The notes under the pieces are model-generated. The model saw nothing but the letters and a program-made list of their open reading frames with translations, was not told where the DNA came from and searched no databases. Both the position numbers and the translations under genes were made by a program. From contig PNNG01000004.1 in the NCBI GenBank assembly GCA_013824115.1, positions 45,497 to 109,496 of the forward strand: a stretch of 64,000 nucleotides of DNA. Direction: 5' to 3'. Origin of the DNA: Sphingobacteriaceae bacterium (GTDB lineage: Bacteria; Bacteroidota; Bacteroidia; UBA7662). Below are positions 17,641 through 26,534 of this stretch, piece by piece; position 1 is the stretch's first letter, and every line of letters starts with the position of its first letter.

Positions 17641-19404
17641 TCAATTAAAATCCGCAAACGACCTTTCGCCGATCTGCTGGCGCCACATGGCATAATACAG
17701 GCCCTTTTGGTCGAGCAGGCTTTCGTGGCCACCGGTTTCTACGATTTTGCCTTTTTCGAGTACGTAAATGCAGTCGGCGTGCATGATGGTGCTCAGGCGG
17801 TGGGCAATCAATACAGTGATGTGCTCATCGGTGCTGCTAAGTTCACGTACGGTTTTCGAGATTTCTTCTTCAGTGATGGAGTCGAGGGCAGAGGTAGCTT
17901 CGTCGAACACCAGCAAGCGAGGGTTGCGTAAGAGGGCACGGGCAATGCTCAAACGTTGTTTTTCGCCACCCGATACTTTCACGCCGCCTTCGCCAATCAC
18001 CGAATCGAGGCCTTTGTCGGCACGGGCCAGCAAACCTTGGCAAGCGGCCCGTTGCAAGGCATCCATGCAGGCCTCATCGGTGGCATCGGGTGCGGCAAAA
18101 AGCAGGTTTTCGCGGATGGTACCAGCAAAAAGCTGGGTGTCTTGGGTAACGAAACCAATGCCGGCGCGCAATTCGTCTAAATCGATGTCTTTGGCCGGGG
18201 TTTGGTTGTAGTAAATCTGCCCCTGCTGCGGCGGATACAAACCCACCAGCAACTTCACCAAGGTGGTTTTGCCCGAACCCGATGGGCCCACAAAGGCAAT
18301 GGTTTCGCCGCGACGCACTTCAAAACTCACATCTTCCAAAGCAGCCTGGCGGGCGGTGCGGTGTTGGAAAGTTACCCGGTCAAAAACCAATTTGTGCAAA
18401 GGACCAATGGCCTTGGGGGTAGCTGGTCTGGTTTCCTTGGGTCTGGTCAGTATGTTTTTGAAATTATTGAGCGAAACCTCTGCTTCGCGGTAAATGTTGA
18501 TGATGTTGCCCAGTTCTTGCAGCGGTCCGAAGATGAAAAAGCTATAGATAAAGAGCGAGAAGAATTGTCCCACTGTGATTTTATCGGCAAAAATGAGGTA
18601 CAGCATCATCATCAAAATGCCGTTGCGCATCAGGTTCACAAAGGTGCCTTGAATGAAGCTGAGGCTGCGTATGTACTTTACTTTTTTGAGCTCCAAGCCC
18701 AGAATCTTGCCTGTGATGTTGTTCAAGCGTTTGGTTTCTTGCTGGGCCAATCCCAAACTTTTCACCAATTCAATATTGCGGAGCGATTCGGTGGTACTAC
18801 CTGCCAGCGAAGTGGTTTCGCCTACAATGCTCTTTTGAATGCGTTTGATCCTCTTGCTTAGCACCGAACTGAGTATGCCTAAGAGCGGAATGGCCGAAAA
18901 ATAAACTGGCGCAATGGCCCAATACACATTGTAGGCATATACCATTACGAAAATAACGCCCACCAAGGAAGTGAAAAGGATGTTCACCACGGCAGAAACC
19001 AGCCGTTCAACGTCAGTACGCACCTTTTGTAGAATGCCCAAGGTCTCGCCCGAACGCTGGTCTTCGAAGTCCTGGTAAGGCAAATCGAGCGAGTGGGTGA
19101 GGCCGTCGGTATAAATTTGTGCCCCCAAACGCTGGGTGATCACGTTCACATAATAATCCTGGAAGTTTTTGGCAATGCGACTCACCATGGCCACACCCAT
19201 GGCAGCCAAAATCAACAGACCGGCGCCTCTGATAAATCCTTCCGCGTCGGCAGGCCTGTTAGAGCCATCCACCACATAGCGGTCGATGATTTTCTGAAAA
19301 ATCCAAGGGTCGAGCAGCGAAAATATTTGGTTGATGGCCGCCAGGAGCAGGGCCAAAAGCACCAGCTTCCAGTAGCCTTTGAGGTAATTAAAAAGAAGTT
19401 GCAT
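17641..19404 (-). CDS. ABC exporter half-transporter (MsbA-like)
   Basis: A 587-residue fusion of a six-helix TM domain (~1-320) and an ATPase domain (~335-575). The NBD is canonical: Walker A GPSGSGKTT, Q-loop FVTQDTQLF, signature VSGGEKQRLSIARALL, Walker B LLVFDEATSALD with catalytic Glu, and H-loop IAHRLST. It probably works as a homodimer exporting lipids or drugs, and the substrate is not predictable. The gene stands alone and is divergent from the small outer-membrane-type gene at 19.5 kb. Confidence 0.93.
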   Translation of the reverse strand: MQLLFNYLKGYWKLVLLALLLAAINQIFSLLDPWIFQKIIDRYVVDGSNRPADAEGFIRGAGLLILAAMGVAMVSRIAKNFQDYYVNVITQRLGAQIYTDGLTHSLDLPYQDFEDQRSGETLGILQKVRTDVERLVSAVVNILFTSLVGVIFVMVYAYNVYWAIAPVYFSAIPLLGILSSVLSKRIKRIQKSIVGETTSLAGSTTESLRNIELVKSLGLAQQETKRLNNITGKILGLELKKVKYIRSLSFIQGTFVNLMRNGILMMMLYLIFADKITVGQFFSLFIYSFFIFGPLQELGNIINIYREAEVSLNNFKNILTRPKETRPATPKAIGPLHKLVFDRVTFQHRTARQAALEDVSFEVRRGETIAFVGPSGSGKTTLVKLLVGLYPPQQGQIYYNQTPAKDIDLDELRAGIGFVTQDTQLFAGTIRENLLFAAPDATDEACMDALQRAACQGLLARADKGLDSVIGEGGVKVSGGEKQRLSIARALLRNPRLLVFDEATSALDSITEEEISKTVRELSSTDEHITVLIAHRLSTIMHADCIYVLEKGKIVETGGHESLLDQKGLYYAMWRQQIGERSFADFN

Positions 19405-19477
19405 TCAAAAAAAGGTGTGTATTGGTCAAAAGTAAGGAACTCCAGAATAATCGTGCACGAGTTGAGAAAGTTCATAA

Positions 19478-19485
19478 TATTTTTG
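19478..19485 (+). promoter_or_regulatory. Candidate -7 promoter box
   Basis: TATTTTTG matches TAnnTTTG and lies 21 bp before the ATG at 19507. A TTG at 19462-19464 is closer than the usual -33 spacing. Confidence 0.35.
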
Positions 19486-19506
19486 TCACCTTATCCTTAT
19501 AGATAT

Positions 19507-20028
19507 ATGCGAATTGGATTTTGGCTTGCTTTGGTGTTGGTAATGGTTTCCACTTGGACGATGGGCCAGATGCGTCCTGCCGATTTTTTAAACGTGGGTA
19601 TCAATGGAGGCACTGCCAATTATCCGGGTCGACCAACCAGTCAAGGTTACGGTTTATCGGTTTCTGCCGATTTGAATGTAAATCGCATTCTTTTTGCCAA
19701 CGTGGCTGCCAACTACAATGTCTACAATACCGAAAATGATGCAGTAGTCTTCAATTTTGGACTCAAAACCTTTGTTTATCGGCTGGTATATATTCATCCC
19801 TATGCGGGCTATTATCGGATTTTAGCCGAGCCTCAAACCGTGAAAAGAGGTTCGTTAGGCATAGGGGTTGGAGCAGCAGTTCCCTTGAATTTGAGGCATA
19901 TCAACTTTGAAGCAGGCATAGAAGCGCTACCCTGGTACGCGGCTGGAACCTATTATCTCTATGGTAAAGTGAGCTTCCCGCTCTTCTTTGGCAATATGAG
20001 CGACGAAGAGCGCCGCACCCGCCGTTAA
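19507..20028 (+). CDS. Outer-membrane beta-barrel-like protein
   Basis: A 173-residue exported protein. Residues 1-20 form a signal peptide (MRIGFWLALVLVMVSTWTMG, cut near GQM). The rest alternates polar and hydrophobic residues in strands with Tyr/Phe at the ends (YRLVYIHPYAGYYRIL, YYLYGKVSFPLFF), consistent with a small beta-barrel. No family was recognised. The same frame is open to 19093, but that part lies within the divergent ABC gene and upstream of the -7 box, so ATG 19507 is chosen. It precedes ychF by 42 bp. Confidence 0.75.
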   Translation: MRIGFWLALVLVMVSTWTMGQMRPADFLNVGINGGTANYPGRPTSQGYGLSVSADLNVNRILFANVAANYNVYNTENDAVVFNFGLKTFVYRLVYIHPYAGYYRILAEPQTVKRGSLGIGVGAAVPLNLRHINFEAGIEALPWYAAGTYYLYGKVSFPLFFGNMSDEERRTRR

Positions 20029-20045
20029 ATGCCGTTTTTAAGCCC

Positions 20046-20053
20046 TATATTTG
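20046..20053 (+). promoter_or_regulatory. Candidate -7 promoter box for ychF
   Basis: TATATTTG matches TAnnTTTG exactly and lies 18 bp before the ychF ATG at 20071. No clear -33 TTTG is present. Confidence 0.4.
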
Positions 20054-20070
20054 CGGCTTAATTTGAAACC

Positions 20071-21168
20071 ATGGCATTAAAGTGTGGCATCGTTGGATTG
20101 CCAAACGTAGGCAAATCTACCTTGTTCAATTGTTTGTCGAACGCACGCGCCCAAGCGGCCAATTTTCCGTTTTGTACCATTGAGCCGAACGTAGGCACCA
20201 TTACCGTGCCCGATGCCCGCATCAACAAGCTGGCCGAATTGGTGAAGCCCGAACGCCTGGTGCCCAATACCATCGAAATTGTAGACATCGCCGGTTTGGT
20301 GAAAGGCGCCAGCAAGGGCGAAGGTCTGGGCAATAAGTTTTTGGCCAACATTCGCGAAACAGATGCCATTTTGCACGTACTGCGCTGTTTTGGCGACGAC
20401 AATGTGGTGCACGTACACGGCAGTGTTGATCCCATTCGCGACAAAGAAATCATTGATACCGAATTGCAGTTGAAAGACCTCGAATCGGTTGAAAAGAAAA
20501 TTCAAAAAGTAGAGCGCGCTGCCAAATCGGGCGATAAAGAAGGCAAATTGGCTTTCGATGTGTTGACCCGCTACAAACAGCACCTCGAACAAGGACTTTC
20601 GGCGCGCACGGCACCGGTATCCGACGAAGAGCGCGAACATGCTGCCGATTTGTTCCTGCTCACCGAAAAGCCGGTGATGTATGTGTGCAATGTGGATGAA
20701 GCATCACTGAAGACCGAAAATGCGCATGTAGAACGCGTTCGCGCCATGGCTGCCGCCGAAGGGGCAGAGGTACTGGTGATTTGTGCCGCCATTGAATCTG
20801 ACATCGCCGAACTCGAAAGTTTTGAAGACCGCCAACTTTTCCTCGAAGATTTGGGCTTGGCCGAAAGCGGTGTGGAAAAACTCATCCGCGGTGCTTACAA
20901 ACTGCTAAAATTGCAAACCTATTTCACTGCTGGTGAAAAAGAAGTGCGTGCCTGGACCATCCAAAAAGGAACACTGGCACCACAGGCTGCCGGTGTCATC
21001 CATACCGATTTCGAAAAAGGCTTCATCAAGGCCGAAGTAATTCATTATGCCGATTTTGTAAATCTCGGTTCTTGGAGTGCTTGTCGAGATGCCGGCAAAG
21101 TAGGCATCGAAGGCAAGGCCTACGAAGTGCAAGATGGCGATATCATGTTGTTCCGCTTTAATGTCTGA
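20071..21168 (+). CDS. ychF: Redox-regulated ATPase YchF
   Basis: A 365-residue Obg-family P-loop protein that binds ATP rather than GTP and associates with ribosomes. The G1 motif is GLPNVGKSTLFN (residues 8-19), followed by G3 DIAGLVKGASKGEGLGN, the altered G4 NVDE (NxxE rather than NKxD, the cause of ATP preference) and a C-terminal TGS-like domain ending YEVQDGDIMLFRFNV. The length is normal. The agmatinase-family gene starts 5 bp downstream, so they are probably co-transcribed. Confidence 0.96.
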   Translation: MALKCGIVGLPNVGKSTLFNCLSNARAQAANFPFCTIEPNVGTITVPDARINKLAELVKPERLVPNTIEIVDIAGLVKGASKGEGLGNKFLANIRETDAILHVLRCFGDDNVVHVHGSVDPIRDKEIIDTELQLKDLESVEKKIQKVERAAKSGDKEGKLAFDVLTRYKQHLEQGLSARTAPVSDEEREHAADLFLLTEKPVMYVCNVDEASLKTENAHVERVRAMAAAEGAEVLVICAAIESDIAELESFEDRQLFLEDLGLAESGVEKLIRGAYKLLKLQTYFTAGEKEVRAWTIQKGTLAPQAAGVIHTDFEKGFIKAEVIHYADFVNLGSWSACRDAGKVGIEGKAYEVQDGDIMLFRFNV

Positions 21169-21173
21169 CAGCT

Positions 21174-22238
21174 ATGGAAAAGCCAGTTTACGATCCCAAT
21201 GGTGTGGGACAAGCCAATGGCAATTTGTATGGATTGCCCTACAGTCCCGAAGAGGCCAATGTGGTTATCATTCCAGTTCCTTGGGATGTAACTGTTTCAT
21301 ATGCTGATGGATGTGCCAAAGGTCCTGCAGCAATACTTGAGGCAAGTCCGCAACTCGACACCTACGACCCAGACATTCAAGAAGCCTGGAACATTGGCCT
21401 GGCCATGCAACCCATTGACGAAAAGTGGCACCAACGTTCGAAGCAATTGCGCAAACAAAGCAGCAAGTACATTCAATGGTTAGAAGCAGGCGCAGATGCC
21501 GGCAAAGCCGAGGCCATGCAGGCTGTATTGGCAGAAGTAAACGAAAAGTGTGAGTTTTTACTCGATTGGGTGCACGCGAATGCGCAGTTTCGCACGCAGC
21601 AAGGCAAATTGGTTGGCGTTTTGGGTGGCGATCACAGTACACCCCTCGGTTTGATGATTGCCTTGGCCGAAAAACACAAAGAGTTTGGCATTCTCCAAAT
21701 AGATGCCCACATGGATTTGAGAGACGCCTACGAAGGCTTCACTTTCAGCCATGCCAGCATCATGTTTAATGCCCTCAAAATCCAACAAGTAAAGCAGCTC
21801 ACCCAGGTAGGCATTCGCGATTATTGCGAAGCGGAAGCGGTTTTGGCCCAAAACGATGAGCGCATTACTGTGTTTTACGACCGCGATTTGGCCCGTGCTG
21901 CTTATGCAGGCAAAAGCTGGGCCGAGCAATGCAAGAAGATTGTGGCTACTTTGCCCAAAGAAGTGTACGTAAGTTTCGATATCGACGGGCTCGATCCCAA
22001 GCTTTGTCCGAATACCGGCACTCCTGTACCCGGCGGATTGGAATTCGAACAGGCCATGTTCCTCATCGAACAAGTAGTGGCCAGCGGTCGTAAAATCATT
22101 GGTTTCGACCTTTGCGAAGTGGCTCCGGGCAAAAAATCAGACTGGGATGCCAACGTAGGAGCGAGGGTGTTGTATCGCTTGGCGAACTTGGCCTGGAAGT
22201 CGCAAAAGCCCAGCAAAAATTCTTCAAATTCACGATAA
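21174..22238 (+). CDS. Agmatinase/arginase-family ureohydrolase
   Basis: A 354-residue Mn-dependent ureohydrolase. The six metal ligands are visible: H154 in GGDHSTPLG, D177/H179/D181 in DAHMD, and D269/D271 in SFDIDGLD. The family covers agmatinase, arginase and formimidoylglutamase. Proximity to carboxynorspermidine dehydrogenase and decarboxylase genes favours agmatinase (agmatine to putrescine plus urea), which is inference. It is ~50 residues longer than typical SpeB, with extra sequence at ~75-140 (WHQRSKQLRKQSSKYIQWLE region). It is translationally close to ychF upstream. Confidence 0.85.
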   Translation: MEKPVYDPNGVGQANGNLYGLPYSPEEANVVIIPVPWDVTVSYADGCAKGPAAILEASPQLDTYDPDIQEAWNIGLAMQPIDEKWHQRSKQLRKQSSKYIQWLEAGADAGKAEAMQAVLAEVNEKCEFLLDWVHANAQFRTQQGKLVGVLGGDHSTPLGLMIALAEKHKEFGILQIDAHMDLRDAYEGFTFSHASIMFNALKIQQVKQLTQVGIRDYCEAEAVLAQNDERITVFYDRDLARAAYAGKSWAEQCKKIVATLPKEVYVSFDIDGLDPKLCPNTGTPVPGGLEFEQAMFLIEQVVASGRKIIGFDLCEVAPGKKSDWDANVGARVLYRLANLAWKSQKPSKNSSNSR

Positions 22239-22264
22239 ATTAACAGCGCACGGGTCAATATTTT

Positions 22265-22272
22265 TACCTTTG
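22265..22272 (+). promoter_or_regulatory. Candidate -7 promoter box for carboxynorspermidine dehydrogenase
   Basis: TACCTTTG matches TAnnTTTG exactly and lies 22 bp before the ATG at 22295. The -33 element is not evident. Confidence 0.4.
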
Positions 22273-22294
22273 CGCCAGCAAAAAAGAACAATTC

Positions 22295-23503
22295 ATGGGA
22301 AAAGTTTTGATCATAGGTGCCGGTGGCGTTGGAGCCGTGGTTACCCACAAATGCGCCCAGGCGTCGGACGTATTCACCGACATCATGCTTGCCAGCCGAA
22401 CCAAGTCGAAGTGCGATAAAATTGCCGCCGAAGTAGGGGGCAATCGCGTGAAAACCGCGCAGGTAGATGCCGACAATGTAGACGAATTGGTGGCCCTCAT
22501 CGAGAGTTTCGGTCCCGAGATGGTAATCAACGTGGCCTTGCCTTACCAGGATTTGACCATCATGGAAGCCTGTTTGCGCACCAAGGTTCACTATCTCGAT
22601 ACTGCCAACTACGAACCCAAAGATGTAGCCAAGTTTGAATACCACTGGCAGTGGGCCTACCACGACCGCTTCAAAGAAGCCGGTTTGATGGCTTTGTTGG
22701 GTTGTGGTTTCGATCCGGGAGTGTCGGGCATCTTCACTGCCCATGCCCTTAAGCACCACTTCGACGAAATCCACTACCTCGATATCGTAGACTGCAATGC
22801 CGGTGACCACGGAAAGGCGTTCGCTACCAACTTCAATCCCGAAATCAACATCCGCGAAATCACCCAAAAAGGCAAGTACTGGCAGCAAGGCGAATGGCAC
22901 GAAATAGAGCCGTTGAGCATTCATCAGCCCATCAACTATCCTGAAATTGGCGACAAGGAGTCTTATTTGTTGTATCACGAAGAACTTGAGTCGCTGGTCA
23001 AAAACATTCCAACCATCAAACGCGCTCGTTTCTGGATGACTTTCTCGCAGAATTATATCAATCACCTGCGTGTGTTGGAAAATGTGGGCATGACCAGCAT
23101 CAAGCCGGTGAAATTCCAAGGCATGGACATCGTTCCTTTGGAGTTTCTGAAGGCCGTATTGCCTGAGCCTTCTTCTTTAGGCGAGGGATACAAGGGCCAA
23201 ACCTCCATTGGTTGCCAAATCAAGGGCATCAAAGACGGCAAGGAGAAGACCTATTTTGTGTGGAACAACTGCGACCATGCCGAGGTGTACAAAGAAATCA
23301 AGGCCCAGGCTGTTTCTTACACCACCGGTGTTCCTGCTATGATTGGCGCCATGATGATGATGACCGGCAAATGGAATGGACGCGGTGTATTCAACGTAGA
23401 AGAATTTAATCCCGATCCATTCATGGAAATGTTGCCCAAATACGGTTTGCCCTGGCACGAAGCGGTGAACCAGCCGCTGGCATTCAACGATTACAACCTA
23501 TAA
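22295..23503 (+). CDS. Carboxynorspermidine/carboxyspermidine dehydrogenase
   Basis: A 402-residue member of the saccharopine dehydrogenase (LYS1-like) family. It has the N-terminal Rossmann motif KVLIIGAGGVGAVV, a LLGCGFDPGVSG catalytic-loop segment, and a C-terminal NCDHAEVYKEI and TTGVPAMIGA region as in carboxynorspermidine synthase. That enzyme condenses aspartate semialdehyde with putrescine or diaminopropane using NADPH. The matching decarboxylase gene is 3 kb downstream, which supports this role over saccharopine metabolism. Its 3' end overlaps the MtfA-like gene by 13 bp. Confidence 0.87.
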   Translation: MGKVLIIGAGGVGAVVTHKCAQASDVFTDIMLASRTKSKCDKIAAEVGGNRVKTAQVDADNVDELVALIESFGPEMVINVALPYQDLTIMEACLRTKVHYLDTANYEPKDVAKFEYHWQWAYHDRFKEAGLMALLGCGFDPGVSGIFTAHALKHHFDEIHYLDIVDCNAGDHGKAFATNFNPEINIREITQKGKYWQQGEWHEIEPLSIHQPINYPEIGDKESYLLYHEELESLVKNIPTIKRARFWMTFSQNYINHLRVLENVGMTSIKPVKFQGMDIVPLEFLKAVLPEPSSLGEGYKGQTSIGCQIKGIKDGKEKTYFVWNNCDHAEVYKEIKAQAVSYTTGVPAMIGAMMMMTGKWNGRGVFNVEEFNPDPFMEMLPKYGLPWHEAVNQPLAFNDYNL

Positions 23504-24390
23504 GGTTTCAAATGAACCCCGGCCCGCAAGGTCGGGGTTTTTAGTTTGAGCTGCGGGAAATCCTGGTTCAAGATCCAAACCAAGGCTGCGTACATTTCGG
23601 GATGCTTCTCAGCCATTTGAGCTGGCGTTTCGAAAAAGCTTTCAACGGCACAGGCAAATAACTCCATGTTGTTGGTAAAGGCATAAGCGCGTAAGTATCC
23701 TGCTTTTTGCCATCGCCTTATATTTTCGGTATTGGCAAGCAGGTTGTCCCATGCAGCGTGATTGATCTGCAAACGATTGTCTACCTCTTTGTTTTTGTGC
23801 AAGGCAAGCCAAAGCGCATGGCTCCATTCGTGCAATCCCAAATGCAAGTTGTCTGTAGGATTCTCGAACCCCGCTTCTAAATCGGGCCACGAAAAAAGCA
23901 CCTTCCCACGCGATTGGGTTTCGCCTTTGTGCCATTGACGTGTGATGGGCGATTGATAAGGTCCGGGATATAGCCATACCTCTTTGAAACCGTCGATGAT
24001 GTACTTGCGGTACCCAAAGGTGAGCTTGATAAGTCCAGCACACACCTTCATCCGCATTTCTTCAGTAACCACTAGGCCGTCTTTGCCCAAAATCACTAGT
24101 TTTCCCATACTGCGGGCAACCCGACTTTCGAATCGGCGTTGCATGGCTGGTTCAAGCTGTTGGAAGTAGGACATTTTCCGCAATTGTACAGCCAACGAGG
24201 GAGATAAATGCAATAATTTGAAGCTCATTTTCCATGGTTTGCTAACGCCCAACAGCAAACTGCTGGTTTCAGCTAAATCGACTAGATGGTAAAAAAAGCG
24301 TGTAACGGATATATAAGCAGTAACAAAAAACAAAACCACTAGTAAAATGGTGCATAAAAGAATGAGGACAATTTGGATGAGTTCAATCAT
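23491..24390 (-). CDS. mtfA: MtfA-like zinc peptidase (M90 family), membrane-anchored
   Basis: A 299-residue protein with an N-terminal TM (~residues 5-28), unlike the soluble E. coli MtfA. The zinc motif is LHEWSHALW (HExxH), followed after ~75 residues by NNMELFACAVESFFETP, the third-ligand region of MtfA. E. coli MtfA titrates the Mlc repressor and has aminopeptidase activity; a role here is not known. No in-frame ATG precedes the hydrophobic anchor, so start 24390 is kept. Its coding end holds the terminator of the opposing gene. Confidence 0.85.
   Translation of the reverse strand: MIELIQIVLILLCTILLVVLFFVTAYISVTRFFYHLVDLAETSSLLLGVSKPWKMSFKLLHLSPSLAVQLRKMSYFQQLEPAMQRRFESRVARSMGKLVILGKDGLVVTEEMRMKVCAGLIKLTFGYRKYIIDGFKEVWLYPGPYQSPITRQWHKGETQSRGKVLFSWPDLEAGFENPTDNLHLGLHEWSHALWLALHKNKEVDNRLQINHAAWDNLLANTENIRRWQKAGYLRAYAFTNNMELFACAVESFFETPAQMAEKHPEMYAALVWILNQDFPQLKLKTPTLRAGVHLKPYRL
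23517..23542 (+). terminator. Rho-independent terminator inside the convergent gene
   Basis: CCCCGGCC (23517-23524), loop CGCAA, GGTCGGGG (23530-23537) and five T form a strong terminator for the dehydrogenase gene. The whole structure lies within the last codons of the convergent MtfA-like gene. Confidence 0.75.
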
Positions 24391-24482
24391 TTGGTTGAGT
24401 TGGGAGAGGTAATGAAAGACAACGATAGATTCAATATTTCATCTGTAGTGAATTTGTATTTCAATTTTGAAGCGTACCAAAC

Positions 24483-24514
24483 AAAAGAGCCCCGCTACAT
24501 GCGAGGCTCCTTTT
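24483..24514 (-). terminator. Terminator of the T9SS protein gene
   Basis: GAGCCCCGC (24487-24495) and GCGAGGCTC (24501-24509) form a 9-bp stem with one wobble around a 5-base loop, with AAAA on the plus-strand left side, i.e. a T run on the minus strand. It lies just beyond the stop at 24527. Confidence 0.7.
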
Positions 24515-24526
24515 GATTAAGGACAA

Positions 24527-26431
24527 TTACTTATTGATTTGCAACTTCTTGTGCATGTTTCCAGCACTTCCCTGCACTTCAATGAGGTACATGCCAGTTG
24601 CAAGCCTTTCGATGGGCAAAGGCAAGTGTGTTTTACCCGAAATCCATTGACTTTCGGAGCGATACAATTCACGACCACTGATGTCTATAATGCGGTAGCT
24701 CATTTGCTGTTCACGCTCGCTGTTGAGATAGAGAAAGGCCTCTTCTTTGGCAGGATTGGGATAAACTTCACTTTCAAGTAAACCCAATCGCGTTTCTTCA
24801 ACAGAAGTAGTGTTTAATCTGTAGTAAATTTCAAAAGGTGCTGCCTGAGGAAAACCGCCACCACCATCCATGAATTGGTAGCCCGTACTCGTAAATTGTT
24901 GAGCATTGCCCGTATTGGTCATACCGTTAAGGCTCACTGCAGGTTGCCAAGGGCCTGAAGCAATAGAACCTGTCATCGACCATTGTATAAAGTACTTTTT
25001 GCCACCTCTCAGGCGGGTTGGTTCAAAAAATTTACCAATGTTTTTCATAATTGGCCTTGTTGAATCAAGCGGTGTGGTTGCCGAAGCGCGATAAATACCC
25101 GTAAAATAGGTGTCCTCCAAAACGCTTTCAAATTCGGTAGAATCTCCATAGAGCAGCTCACCGCCTTGGGCTGGATGGCCATCCCAAATGGTGACAAAAA
25201 GTCCGGTGAACGATGAAAAGGCAGGTGATCCGGTCTGATAGCCAAAAAAGGCCATCGAATCAATGGAATAATTGGATGTTCCTGGCAAGGTAAAATCTTC
25301 CAAAATTTTGAAGCCGCCTTTGTTGATGTTAGATCCAAGTGTGGTTAATGGCAGGTTCAAACGGCTCAAATTTCTTCCACCAAAGCCACCACCAGGATGG
25401 GTAATCAATGGTCCATTGTCGAATGTGCCTGGGGTTGCATTCGGATTTTGTACCACATAAGGCACTCTTAATGTATCGTCAACAGCATAGCCATCGCCTG
25501 GATTTGACACCAAATAGGTGAGCTGACCGGTTACAGCGGCAGTAGTCGATAAACTGTCGAATGTAACCGTTGTACTACTATCGCGAGCCAATGTGGCAAC
25601 CTGACGGGTACTGATATAGCCCCCTGGTGCTGTGGCGGTTACGGTAATATTGTTGCTTACTTGTAAGCCGGTATTGGTTAATCTTGCGGTAGGACGAATT
25701 ACATCGCCAATGTTTGCAAACTGCTGTCCGCTTTGCGAAAGAGCACCTACGTTGATGGGAGCTGGAAAATTAAAACGAATGGTAGGTTTGCGCGTATTAC
25801 TCAGCGCAGTGTTTGCCGATGCAAAGGTATCCACCGCATTGATTACATATTTGGTACTATTGGGCGCAAATGCAGGTACCGCCGCATCATTGTCGTAGCC
25901 AAACAAAATACCCGAGCCTGCTGCCGATTGGGTGTATTGGATGTACATTTCAATGGATGATCCAGCCGTGTAGGTAAAAAGGCTGTCGAGTGGTATGGTG
26001 AAAAAGCCATCCACTGAGCCTAAAAATGGCTGTGGACTGCCATCGAATACCTTTCGAGCTGTAGCTGCACCAGCAACCCAATCGATATTACCAGCACCAA
26101 AATCATTGGCTGTTGAGTTTCTCATGTAAATCTTCAGATTACACGGAAAGTTTGCCGGCATGGTGATGCCTGGACTCCGTCTGAAAAACGACAAACTTGA
26201 AATTTGAGCACCGTTGTTGATGCCGGTGAGCAAACTGGCCGAATAAATATAGGCCCATCTGCCCGAAGCAGCCGAAGTAGGCATGTTTCTGATGGGACCG
26301 TAGTCGTTGTTGTTGGTGTAAGAAGTAGGGAATTGGTTGTTTCCTACTTGCACCGATTGGGCTGATGTTGATATGTTCATGAACAATGAACCCATACCAA
26401 CCACGAAAAATGATTGTAGTAGTTTATTCAT
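24527..26431 (-). CDS. Secreted protein with T9SS type A sorting domain
   Basis: A 634-residue exported protein. Residues 1-24 are a signal peptide (FFVVGMGSLFMNISTSAQS). The middle has beta-rich segments with Asn, Thr and Ser (GGFGGRNLSRLNLPL), plus a CARDB-like stretch around 235-330 (TNTGLQVSNNITVTA). The last ~85 residues are a Por secretion tail: VYPNPAKEEAFLYLNS, YRIIDISGRELY, LATGMYLIEV. This predicts transit through the type IX system to the cell surface. The cargo function is not recognised. It is monocistronic with a terminator. Confidence 0.88.
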   Translation of the reverse strand: MNKLLQSFFVVGMGSLFMNISTSAQSVQVGNNQFPTSYTNNNDYGPIRNMPTSAASGRWAYIYSASLLTGINNGAQISSLSFFRRSPGITMPANFPCNLKIYMRNSTANDFGAGNIDWVAGAATARKVFDGSPQPFLGSVDGFFTIPLDSLFTYTAGSSIEMYIQYTQSAAGSGILFGYDNDAAVPAFAPNSTKYVINAVDTFASANTALSNTRKPTIRFNFPAPINVGALSQSGQQFANIGDVIRPTARLTNTGLQVSNNITVTATAPGGYISTRQVATLARDSSTTVTFDSLSTTAAVTGQLTYLVSNPGDGYAVDDTLRVPYVVQNPNATPGTFDNGPLITHPGGGFGGRNLSRLNLPLTTLGSNINKGGFKILEDFTLPGTSNYSIDSMAFFGYQTGSPAFSSFTGLFVTIWDGHPAQGGELLYGDSTEFESVLEDTYFTGIYRASATTPLDSTRPIMKNIGKFFEPTRLRGGKKYFIQWSMTGSIASGPWQPAVSLNGMTNTGNAQQFTSTGYQFMDGGGGFPQAAPFEIYYRLNTTSVEETRLGLLESEVYPNPAKEEAFLYLNSEREQQMSYRIIDISGRELYRSESQWISGKTHLPLPIERLATGMYLIEVQGSAGNMHKKLQINK

Positions 26432-26534
26432 ACAACTGGATTTAGGTAATACGAATGTAAGTTTGAATTCAATTAATTGCGTTCAAATGGATGAAAGAAA
26501 TGAATAAATTAACCGCATTTCGGAACTTTGCAGT

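Noticed and set aside
19093..19506. Upstream extension of the outer-membrane-type protein to 19093
   Set aside because: The extra 138 residues lie in the divergent ABC gene and upstream of the -7 box; the signal peptide begins at 19507.
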